Shown here piece by piece: positions 39,351 to 47,572 of a stretch of 64,000 bases of DNA; the stretch's first letter is position 1, and every line of letters begins with the position of its first letter. Both the position numbers and the translations under genes were made by a program. The notes below the pieces were generated by a model, which worked only from the letters and a program-made list of their open reading frames with translations, was not told the DNA's origin and did not search any database. The stretch spans positions 535,501 through 599,500 of the forward strand of contig CP060759.1 in assembly GCA_023205875.1 (NCBI GenBank). Direction: 5' to 3'. The stretch is from Chloropicon primus (Eukaryota > Chlorophyta > Chloropicophyceae > Chloropicales > Chloropicaceae).

Positions 39351-39840
39351 CCTCCCTCCACACGAAACGAGAAACACGAAATGACCAAGAGCAAGAGCAA
39401 GAGCAAACAAACAAACTTGAGCTCTCTCTCTCTCTCTTCTTCCTCCGCTACCGCTGCTCCCTCAGGACCTCCTCCCTTGGAAAGAAACAAGGAAGAAAGA
39501 GGACGTGACGCTCCTCGTGAAATTCCACACCTCCCCTCGCCGTCCCTCCCTTGCGATCGAACCAAACCAAACCAAACCGATCGCGATCGACCGATCGCTT
39601 CCTCTTCCTCTCTCTCTCTCTGTCGGAGACGAGCGCGCGCTTGAAAACAAAAAGCGATTCGATCCGATCGATCGGAGCGTGAAGGAGAGGAAGGTCTTTG
39701 CGAGGGTGGTGACAACGGGGACGGGCGATAGGCCTTTCGAGGAAGCGATCACGCGAAAGATCTTGGCGAGACCTTTCGATCGATACCTTGCTTTTTTTTT
39801 TTTTTCGTTTTGTCAAAGGATTGGATTGGTTGATTGAAGA
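39351..39840. other. Divergent promoter, ELMO and carboxypeptidase
   Basis: 490 nt with CT-rich and GATCGATC-like palindromic runs (about 39570-39600 and 39660-39690) and a poly-T run (39793-39804) before the carboxypeptidase start. A TGACG core occurs at about 39508. I see no gene. Confidence 0.5.
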
Positions 39841-41640
39841 ATGGGACGCGTAGGAGTGGTGTGGCTTGGTTTGGTGGCATGGGGGTTGCTGGCGTGGGGT
39901 TTGGAGGCGGCTCCTGAGGAGGACCTCGTGAGGGATTTGCCAGGCCTCGATGGATCGATGGACGTGAGGATGTACTCGGGTTATCTCCGCCCGACGGAGC
40001 ACGACCACGTGCATTACTTATTTGTCGAGAGCGAGTACACGAAGACGGACCCGCTTGTCCTTTGGCTGAATGGCGGGCCAGGAGCCTCGTCGCTCATGGG
40101 TGCTTTCACGGAGCTTGGGCCCTTCATCGTCAACGGCGAGATGTCGCTGATGCCCAACCCGTTCTCGTGGAACAAGGTGGCAAACGTGCTCTATCTCGAG
40201 TCCCCAACAGGCGTCGGTTTCTCTTACTGCGATGCGATGGTGAACGGACAGCCTTGCCAGCACAACGACACGTCCACTGCGGAGTTGAACTTCCACTCGA
40301 TCATGTACTTCATCGAGCAGAAGTTCCCTGAGTTCAAGGGCAGGGACTTTATGATATGGGGCGAGTCTTACGCCGGGGTCTACGTTCCGACGCTGTCCAA
40401 GCTCGTGTACGAGGCAGGTGATGCGCTGGACTTGAACTTCCTGGGTTTCGGAGTGGGCGATCCGTGCACCGATGACAAGACGCAGACCTTCACCCGCCAC
40501 TTGAACTTCAACTTCGAGTTTGCCATGGGCAAGGGCTTCGTGGACGCGGAGAACCATAAGTACATCAGGGACAACTGCATCGCTAGCGACGTGAACGGCA
40601 TCATCACGCCAAACGAGACTACTTCGGCCTGCAGAGCGGCTTGGAGAATGTACTACCTCGGAACCTCCGGAGGAGATGGCAACGGCCCGTACGCGAAGTT
40701 GCCACACGGAGGCTTCATTGACCCGTATAACTCTTGGGGTCCAAACAATAATGACTTTTGGGAGATGCTGGCGAAGTACTTGGCCGACGACGAGGTGATG
40801 AAAGCCCTCAACGTGGAGTCTTATCCTTTGCGCCCCTGGTCGCTCTTCGCGGATCACTTGACCTACACCAGGCAATACTGGGCCTGCTACTTTGATGGCG
40901 AGACCCCAGGCGAACCTTACTACAACTCCAGCATGATCGAAATATACCAGGAGCTTGCCGGCAACGTCCGCAATATTGTGGTCTACAATGGGGACACTGA
41001 CCCGAGCGTGCAGATGAGGGGGACCGAAGCCGCGGTGGATGCCATGGGTTTCGACATCGCCAGAGGTGGGGAATGGCGACCTTGGTTCTTTCAGCCGGAG
41101 GAAACCTCCTCGAGGCTTTTGGAGGAGAAACTCCCATACTTTGGCACGTTTCTGAACTACAAGAAAATCAATTCCCAGCTGGGCGGGTATGTGAAGAACT
41201 TTGATGGAAACGTCTCCTTCGTGACAGTCCACGACAGCGGGCACATGGTGCCACAATACAAGCCAGTGGCTGCTTTCCACTTGTTCGTCAGAGGACTTCT
41301 CAACAAGCCGCTCAGCCCTCCTATCAATATGACGGAGGTCGCCGACCTCAGCGATGCCGCCTTTTATGGCAGCGCGAACAGTGACGCTATGGGAATGATG
41401 GGCGACTGGGTCGAGGAGGCCATGAGCAAAGAGTACACCAGCAGTGGCGAGTATGAGGCCAGAAAGGGGGAGAGAAAGGTTTCGGAGGGAGCCAAGGAGA
41501 AGCCCTCTTACGCGAGCAGGAAGGTGATGAGACCCAAGCCGCCAAGAAAGTTTGCCCCGAGACCTGAATTGGATTCTTTGAAGAAGCATGAAGTCAAAGA
41601 GCTGCTCAAGGACTTGCAGGGTTACTACGAGGCGATGTGA
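39841..41640 (+). CDS. Serine carboxypeptidase (S10), secreted/vacuolar
   Basis: Single exon, 599 aa. A signal peptide of ~22 residues (GVVWLGLVAWGLLAWGLEA) is followed by the S10 alpha/beta-hydrolase: WLNGGPGASSLMG, Ser176 in GESYAG, the catalytic Asp in YNGDTDPSV (near 385-387), and His468 in DSGHMVPQ. The family removes C-terminal residues in lysosome/vacuole or acts in secretion and sometimes as acyltransferase. The last ~80 residues (Lys/Arg/Pro-rich, VSEGAKEKPSYASRKVM) are an extra tail beyond the catalytic domain and look disordered. Confidence 0.9.
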   Translation: MGRVGVVWLGLVAWGLLAWGLEAAPEEDLVRDLPGLDGSMDVRMYSGYLRPTEHDHVHYLFVESEYTKTDPLVLWLNGGPGASSLMGAFTELGPFIVNGEMSLMPNPFSWNKVANVLYLESPTGVGFSYCDAMVNGQPCQHNDTSTAELNFHSIMYFIEQKFPEFKGRDFMIWGESYAGVYVPTLSKLVYEAGDALDLNFLGFGVGDPCTDDKTQTFTRHLNFNFEFAMGKGFVDAENHKYIRDNCIASDVNGIITPNETTSACRAAWRMYYLGTSGGDGNGPYAKLPHGGFIDPYNSWGPNNNDFWEMLAKYLADDEVMKALNVESYPLRPWSLFADHLTYTRQYWACYFDGETPGEPYYNSSMIEIYQELAGNVRNIVVYNGDTDPSVQMRGTEAAVDAMGFDIARGGEWRPWFFQPEETSSRLLEEKLPYFGTFLNYKKINSQLGGYVKNFDGNVSFVTVHDSGHMVPQYKPVAAFHLFVRGLLNKPLSPPINMTEVADLSDAAFYGSANSDAMGMMGDWVEEAMSKEYTSSGEYEARKGERKVSEGAKEKPSYASRKVMRPKPPRKFAPRPELDSLKKHEVKELLKDLQGYYEAM

Positions 41641-41721
41641 GTGTGAATGTGAGTGGAATCAAACAATATTTATCTGATTGAAAATCCGTTTATATTTATA
41701 TTTATAAAGGTGTTGACCGAT

Positions 41722-43944
41722 TCAAGAGAAGCTGTGCCTCGCCGCCCTGTGCCTCGCCAGCAATTGGTGGGCCGACTGCCGGCTATTGTTGAACTTCCAC
41801 TCCGCTGATGACACCTTGTTGCGCCCGAGCTTCAATTTGGTGACAAAATCGTTAATAGTGTCCAGGAAGCTTGATTTCGACTGTGGGCTGTGGACGGGAG
41901 TTTTGGGGGGGGAACCCGCGCCGGTACCCGCCTTGTTGTCATTGACCCGTATTGCCTTCTGCTCAAGCTCGTGAGGAGGACCGATCTGCAAAACATCTAG
42001 CTTTGTGACCGGGCTTACTCCAAAGATAGTCGTGGTGGTCCCGCCAAAGATGAAAAGGCCTTCTGCGCTACACCCTGCGACGTGCCTCAGGCCGTGGGAA
42101 GGGTGACCCAGGATGAGAGGGGGCTCTTCCCACTTGAGGGTGGTCAAGTTAAGCTGCTCGACATCGTCGAGGAAGAGGCCAGCTTCTGAGATGCCGCCGA
42201 CCAAAAGCAGCTTGTTTGCGGAGAGCCTAAGTGGGGCCGCCCTCTGTCTCGAGGTGGGCTTCATGTCATTGTCTTGCGGGTGCAGGGTCCACTGCATGGT
42301 GTCGAGGTCCAAGGAGAAGGGCGTCATGTCAAAAATGTCGTTCTTCCTCGTGGAATCCACTCTGTCTTTGGAGGGGCTGAACCCCCCGAAAATGATCACC
42401 TCCTCGAGGCCCGACACGGGATTCAATCTGACAGTGCTTGTGTGCAGACACCTGGCCCTCGGGTGGCTCTTGCGCCCGAGTTTGAACTTGGCAAACGTGG
42501 GAACACGCCTCCAGACAAGGGTGTTCAAGTTCAGAAAGTAACAACACGTGTCGTTTCCCTCGACCTCCTCCCCCTCCCCCCCGTAAACGAACAAGGACTC
42601 CTTCTGCTTGATTGTCTCCGCCGAGTGGTTGTATCTTGGCGATGGGATCTGCCCCAGCGTGTCGAACACGTCCCACTTCACGTACTCGCCGTTCTTTGCT
42701 ACCGTCAGAGTGTTGATCTCTTTGCCCCCGTACTCGTACCCCAGTGCGTCCCAGCCCCCATACATCAGTAAGAGGTGCTCGTCCGGCCTCTGCGGATGGA
42801 GCGGGCTCACCGTGGACACCTCCACGCGATTGAGCGTCTGCCTGAACCTCTTCGCCGGCGGCTCGCCGTAGACCCGAGGGCACCTGAAGGTCAGGGTCTC
42901 GATGTGGATCAGGATCACGTCCACGAACGGCAGATTCGCGGCCGGGCAGAAGCCCCCGACGATGACGATAAAGTCTCCGACGGAGACGGCACAGTGGCCG
43001 CTTCGAGGCAGCCTCTTGCCCAGCAGGAAAGTGGACGAGAGGTTCTTCCACTTGGAGCTCAGGACCCTCTCCGCCTCTGCCCGTTCCTCTGGGGTGACGT
43101 TGCTCAGCCTGTTGCTTTGACTCGTGCTTCCCTCGTAGCCGCCCACCCCTGCCCCCTCGGGAAGGACGGAGTTGAAGCACGTTTGGATTGGCCCAGGGAT
43201 GCTGCACCTCGACGCCTGGGACCCCGTCAGCAAGTCCTGCGCCTTGGTGAGCTCGGGGTCCGAGACCATCTTCTTCTTCGACATGATCCCGTCCTCGATC
43301 TTCGCGTTGTGCTTCAGCACCAGGTTGGCGCCCTTGGACCAGTGCAGGATCCTCAGGTCCGCCGCGTCCCTGCAAAGGTTCCTCCAGAAGACGGCGTTCT
43401 CCCTGCAGAGGTCGTCCGTGTAAGCCCCGCAGGTCGCGTGCAGCTTGCAGATTCCCTTCCCGAGCATCTGCTCGCACACCACTTGCCAGAGCTTGCCGCC
43501 CAGCGTGAAGGCGTGCAAATCGTCGGTGCGGACGTAGCCCTCCACGTCGAAGTACCACGAGTGCGGGTAGCCCGAGCTCGACATCAGGTGGCAGTGGTGG
43601 GTCCCGCCACCGTGCTTCCCCAGGCCCGCCAAGTAGTCGCACGGAACGTCCTCGGCCTCCGGATTGAGTATCTCCCGCAGGGCACGGCAAGCGCACGCCA
43701 GGGAAGCCAGGGTCCGGGCGCCCTCCCTCCCGTCCTCAGGGCTCCCGTCCGCGGACTCCAGCGCCTTCCTCAGGATGGCCCCCAGGAGATTCCTCGGCAG
43801 CCGGGTCAGGTGGTCCCCGGCCGAAAACTCCTCCCCCTTCTTCCCCCACTTGTTGTACAGCTTCCCGTTGTCCACCAGCTCGCCTAAGACGCCCCCTCCC
43901 CCCCCCCTCTCCGACACGCTCTTCGTCGTCGTCGTGCCCGACAT
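41722..43944 (-). CDS. Kelch-repeat protein with F-box-like N-terminus
   Basis: Single exon, 740 aa from the ATG at 43944 (MSGTTTTKSV); an in-frame GTG at 44001 adds a short basic stretch and is less likely. Residues ~35-100 resemble an F-box (LTRLPRNLLGAILRKAL then LASLACACRALREIL). Six kelch-type blades follow from ~290: VIVGGFC, LLMYGGWD, LFVYGGEG, VIIFGGFS, LLLVGGIS and LFIFGGTT. F-box/kelch proteins recruit substrates to SCF ubiquitin ligases. The C-terminus is Lys/Ser-rich. I am confident of the blades, less so of the F-box. Confidence 0.75.
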   Translation of the reverse strand: MSGTTTTKSVSERGGGGGVLGELVDNGKLYNKWGKKGEEFSAGDHLTRLPRNLLGAILRKALESADGSPEDGREGARTLASLACACRALREILNPEAEDVPCDYLAGLGKHGGGTHHCHLMSSSGYPHSWYFDVEGYVRTDDLHAFTLGGKLWQVVCEQMLGKGICKLHATCGAYTDDLCRENAVFWRNLCRDAADLRILHWSKGANLVLKHNAKIEDGIMSKKKMVSDPELTKAQDLLTGSQASRCSIPGPIQTCFNSVLPEGAGVGGYEGSTSQSNRLSNVTPEERAEAERVLSSKWKNLSSTFLLGKRLPRSGHCAVSVGDFIVIVGGFCPAANLPFVDVILIHIETLTFRCPRVYGEPPAKRFRQTLNRVEVSTVSPLHPQRPDEHLLLMYGGWDALGYEYGGKEINTLTVAKNGEYVKWDVFDTLGQIPSPRYNHSAETIKQKESLFVYGGEGEEVEGNDTCCYFLNLNTLVWRRVPTFAKFKLGRKSHPRARCLHTSTVRLNPVSGLEEVIIFGGFSPSKDRVDSTRKNDIFDMTPFSLDLDTMQWTLHPQDNDMKPTSRQRAAPLRLSANKLLLVGGISEAGLFLDDVEQLNLTTLKWEEPPLILGHPSHGLRHVAGCSAEGLFIFGGTTTTIFGVSPVTKLDVLQIGPPHELEQKAIRVNDNKAGTGAGSPPKTPVHSPQSKSSFLDTINDFVTKLKLGRNKVSSAEWKFNNSRQSAHQLLARHRAARHSFS

Positions 43945-44127
43945 CTCTGCCTGGCCTCTCGTCGCCCACCTCCGCTCTTCCCCCTTCACCTCCACCTCCA
44001 CCTGCAGCAGCAGCAGAGCACCACCACCAGGTCCAGGTCCAGGTCCGTTCCGGTTTCCTCCCGTCGTCCGTTACGTCGTCACGAAGACTGACAAGACTTT
44101 TGCTCTCCCTCCTTTCCTTTCCTTGTC

Positions 44128-44162
<35 letters not shown>

Positions 44163-44558
44163 GGGAAAAAACACCACCAAAGTAATGAACCACTTCCGTT
44201 CCGTCCAGTGCACCAAGCACCGAGCAACCGAGCACCCGTCCTCGTCACCTTATCGGTCTCCGCTTCGATCGTCTCGCTCAATTCCAAAATCCAATTTCCG
44301 TTACACTCGTTTTGTAGGTATTCGATGTTGTACACCCGTTTTGCGAACTCCTCTGCAGACTCTGAACTTTTGGAGGCGGCTCGGCTGGTGCTTGCTGGAG
44401 GAGCGCGAGTTCGAGAGGGTTTGGTCGACGGGGACGGGGAGTGAGAGGTCGAGGATTTAAATCAAACGAAGCGTCTTTTCGTTCTCTTTCGAAAGAGCCG
44501 TAGCTTGAAGGGATTGGCGGCCATTTGCGGTGAGGAGGAGGCGAGGACGGCGAGGGTG
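43945..44558. other. Divergent promoter, kelch and MTR4
   Basis: 614 nt including a (GA)n run at about 44130-44160. Open frames here are translation noise over GA and CCA repeats. I see no gene; a small upstream exon for the kelch gene cannot be excluded, since an acceptor-like TGCTGCTGCAG lies directly before its GTG. Confidence 0.4.
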
Positions 44559-47495
44559 ATGGCGGAGGACAGGTCGAGGAAGAGGGCCAAGGTGGGTGAG
44601 GTGGAGGCCGCCTCGGGGGACGTGGTGACGCTTGTGGAGTCGGTGGATGGGAAGACTTGCACGCACCAGTGCGTGTGGCCGGAAGGCGCGAGGCCGACGC
44701 GCCAGGGCCCGCCCCCCAGCATCCCTTCCCACAAGGCCGCCAAGGAGTACGAGTTCAAGCTGGACCCGTTCCAGTACACGTCGATGAACTGCATGGAGCA
44801 GGGTGAGTCCGTGATGGTGGCCGCGCACACCTCCGCGGGAAAGACGGTGGTCGCGGAGTACGCCATAGCGATGGCCCTGCGGGACGGCCAGAGGGTCGTC
44901 TACACCTCGCCTCTCAAGGCCCTGTCGAACCAGAAGTACAGGGAGCTGAGCGAAAAGTTCTCGGATGTTGGCCTGATGACGGGCGACGTGACGATCAACG
45001 AGAACGCGAGCTGCCTCGTGATGACCACAGAGATTCTCAGGAGCATGCTTTACAGGGGGAGCGAGGTGGCGATAGAGGTGGCCTGGATCATCTTTGATGA
45101 GATCCACTACCTGAGGGACAAGGAGAGGGGCGTGGTGTGGGAGGAGACGATTATTTTGGTGCCCGACACGGTCCACTTCGTGTTTCTCTCGGCCACCCTG
45201 CCCAACGCGAAGGAGTTCGCGGGCTGGATTGCCAAAATACACAAGCAGCCGTGCCACCTCGTGAGCACGGACTACAGGCCGACCCCCCTGCAGCACTTCA
45301 TGTTCCCCGCGGGGGCGAGCGGGCTGTACATGGTGGTGGACGAGAAGTCCAAGTTCAAGCCGGACAACTTTCAGAAGGCGGTGGCGACGCTGAGCTCGAC
45401 GCAGCGGGAGGGGGAGCTCCTGAGGAAGGAGAAGCACAAGCGGAACCAGGAGGACATCTTGAAGATAGTGCAGCTCATCATGGAGCGGCGGTTCGACCCG
45501 TGCATCATCTTTGCCTTCTCCAAGAAGGATTGCGAGAACTTGGCCACGAAGCTGACGAACCTGGACTTGACCACTGACGACGAGAAGAAGCTGATAGGGA
45601 CGATCTTTGAAAACGCGGTGGACTGCCTGAGCGAGGAGGACAAGCGCCTGCCGCAGATCAGGCACCTGCTGCCCCTCCTGAGGCAAGGGATAGGGATACA
45701 CCACTCGGGGTTGCTGCCGATCCTGAAGGAGGTCGTCGAGGTGCTCTTTCAGGAGGGGCTCCTCAAGTGCCTCTTCGCGACGGAGACCTTCTCCACGGGG
45801 CTGAACATGCCTGCGAAGACTGTCGTGTTCGTCCGCCCCAGAAAGTTTGATGGTGGGGGATTCAGGTGGCTCTCCTCGGGGGAGTACATCCAGATGAGTG
45901 GCAGGGCGGGGAGGCGTGGTCTGGATGACAAGGGCATTGTCATCCTGATGCTGGACTCGAAGATGGAGCCCGCGGTGGCGCGGCAGATGGTCCAGGGATC
46001 GGCCGACCCCCTGGTCTCTGCCTTTCACCTGAGCTTCAACATGATATTGAACTTGTGCAGGACGGACGGCGGCGACCCTTCTGCCCTAATGAGGTCGTCC
46101 TACCGCCAGCATCAAACGGAACTTGCGCTGCCGGCCCTCAAGAAAAGGGCAAAGGAGCTCGAGGAAAGGTGCAAAAGCGTCCAGATCGAGAATGAGGACG
46201 AGGTTGAAAAGGATTTCGAGGTCTTGCAGAAAGTCGGGCAGCTCCGGGCGCAACGGAGGCAACTTTTCCAGGACCCCAGCATCGCGTTGCCCTTCTTGCA
46301 ACCTGGAAGGCTAGTGAAGGTGCTTTCCGAGGACGCCCTGGACATGGACAGGTACCTCGCGGCAAAGGAGCACGCCGGGGCTGACGATGACGACGAGATC
46401 GAGCGGGAGTCAAAGTATGTCGCGGAGACCATGATTAAGGCCTCCTCTGGCGAGGGTGTCTTGGGGTGCGTGGTGGGCTGCAAGCGAAACGGTTCGAGGG
46501 GTTACAAGCTGGACGCGTTGCTCCTTCCGGAGGGGGACGCTGAACCAAAGGTGACGACGGTCGATCTTTCTCGGATCGAGAGCGTTAGCAAAGTGAGAAT
46601 CTATCTGCCGAAAGAGGGTCTCAAGAGCTTGCACGCACGTAAGAAAGTTTTGACCACTCTGCGTGAGGTCGAAAAGCGCTTCAATTCCGTGCTGCCTTTG
46701 CTTGATCCAAAGGGGGACATGAAGCTGCAGGGAGAGATGCTAGACAACCTTTTGTCCGCAGAGCAGGCCCTGGAGTCTGAGGGCGCGAGGGACTGGGGGG
46801 AGCTTGAAGGCGGGATCAGACTCCTTTGCAAGAAGACTCTTCTGAAACGTTTGGCGGAATTGGCAAAGAGGGAAGAGAAGCTTTCCAGGGAGTTGGTGGG
46901 GCACGAAGAACTTAAAGCCAGGAAGAAGGTACTGAGAAAGCTCCATTACTTGGATTCCGTTGGCCGTGTGTCCTCAAAGGGGCACCTTGCTGCCGAGATA
47001 TCCTCGGCGGACGAGCTTGTCCTGACCGAAATGCTGGTGAACGGAGTTTTCAAGAATCTGCCGTGCCCAGAAACAATTTCTCTCCTGTCTTGCTTTGTGA
47101 GCAGTGGCAACAGCAAGTACAACGGAAAGCTCAGCGAGGAGTATGACAAGCTTTTCAAGCAGCTCAGGGAGCAGGTCTCGAGGGTAGCAAAGCTGGCCAA
47201 CGAGGCAAGCTTGGGTGGAATCGACATGGACAAGTACCTCGATGCCTTTTCGCCCCAATTGATGGAAGCCACCGCCGCCTGGGCGAGGGGATCAAATTTC
47301 TCGACGTGCTTGAAGCTCGGTGGGGGAGCTTTCGAGGGCTCGCTGGTCAGGGCAATCCGAAGGATCGAGGAGCTCCTTCAGCAGCTCATCAAAGCGTGCC
47401 AGGTCGTGGGAGAGCATGATCAGGCCGAGCACTTTAGCGAGTGCAGCGATAAGATAAAGAGAGACGTTGTCTTTGCGGCCTCTCTGTACTTGTAA
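44559..47495 (+). CDS. MTR4: MTR4 RNA helicase
   Basis: Single exon, 978 aa from the ATG at 44559 (MAEDRSRKRAKVG). This is a Ski2-like DExH helicase: P-loop AHTSAGKT (~89-96), DEIH at ~180-183, SATLPNA, and QMSGRAGRRG in the second RecA domain. The DPFQ Q-motif at the start of the RecA region (LDPFQYTSMNC) and the long arch/KOW insertion at ~600-790, which ends in a DSH-type C-terminal domain, separate MTR4 from Ski2. It feeds RNA to the nuclear exosome in the TRAMP complex and in ribosome processing. The N-terminus is short, as in fungi. The preceding TTG at 44505 is not a start. Confidence 0.9.
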   Translation: MAEDRSRKRAKVGEVEAASGDVVTLVESVDGKTCTHQCVWPEGARPTRQGPPPSIPSHKAAKEYEFKLDPFQYTSMNCMEQGESVMVAAHTSAGKTVVAEYAIAMALRDGQRVVYTSPLKALSNQKYRELSEKFSDVGLMTGDVTINENASCLVMTTEILRSMLYRGSEVAIEVAWIIFDEIHYLRDKERGVVWEETIILVPDTVHFVFLSATLPNAKEFAGWIAKIHKQPCHLVSTDYRPTPLQHFMFPAGASGLYMVVDEKSKFKPDNFQKAVATLSSTQREGELLRKEKHKRNQEDILKIVQLIMERRFDPCIIFAFSKKDCENLATKLTNLDLTTDDEKKLIGTIFENAVDCLSEEDKRLPQIRHLLPLLRQGIGIHHSGLLPILKEVVEVLFQEGLLKCLFATETFSTGLNMPAKTVVFVRPRKFDGGGFRWLSSGEYIQMSGRAGRRGLDDKGIVILMLDSKMEPAVARQMVQGSADPLVSAFHLSFNMILNLCRTDGGDPSALMRSSYRQHQTELALPALKKRAKELEERCKSVQIENEDEVEKDFEVLQKVGQLRAQRRQLFQDPSIALPFLQPGRLVKVLSEDALDMDRYLAAKEHAGADDDDEIERESKYVAETMIKASSGEGVLGCVVGCKRNGSRGYKLDALLLPEGDAEPKVTTVDLSRIESVSKVRIYLPKEGLKSLHARKKVLTTLREVEKRFNSVLPLLDPKGDMKLQGEMLDNLLSAEQALESEGARDWGELEGGIRLLCKKTLLKRLAELAKREEKLSRELVGHEELKARKKVLRKLHYLDSVGRVSSKGHLAAEISSADELVLTEMLVNGVFKNLPCPETISLLSCFVSSGNSKYNGKLSEEYDKLFKQLREQVSRVAKLANEASLGGIDMDKYLDAFSPQLMEATAAWARGSNFSTCLKLGGGAFEGSLVRAIRRIEELLQQLIKACQVVGEHDQAEHFSECSDKIKRDVVFAASLYL

Positions 47496-47572
47496 AGAAA
47501 AGGAAGTATTTATTCGTTTAGGTTTTTAACCAAATCCCAATAATATTACAAATTATTATCTCCATATACATT

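Noticed and set aside
41722-44335. Longer reading of the kelch gene from 44335
   Set aside because: The extra stretch is in another frame and low complexity (GA-repeat encoded); an ATG at 43944 fits better.
44457-46028. Minus-strand frame opposite MTR4
   Set aside because: Shadow of the helicase coding sequence; Leu/His/Arg-rich with no motif.
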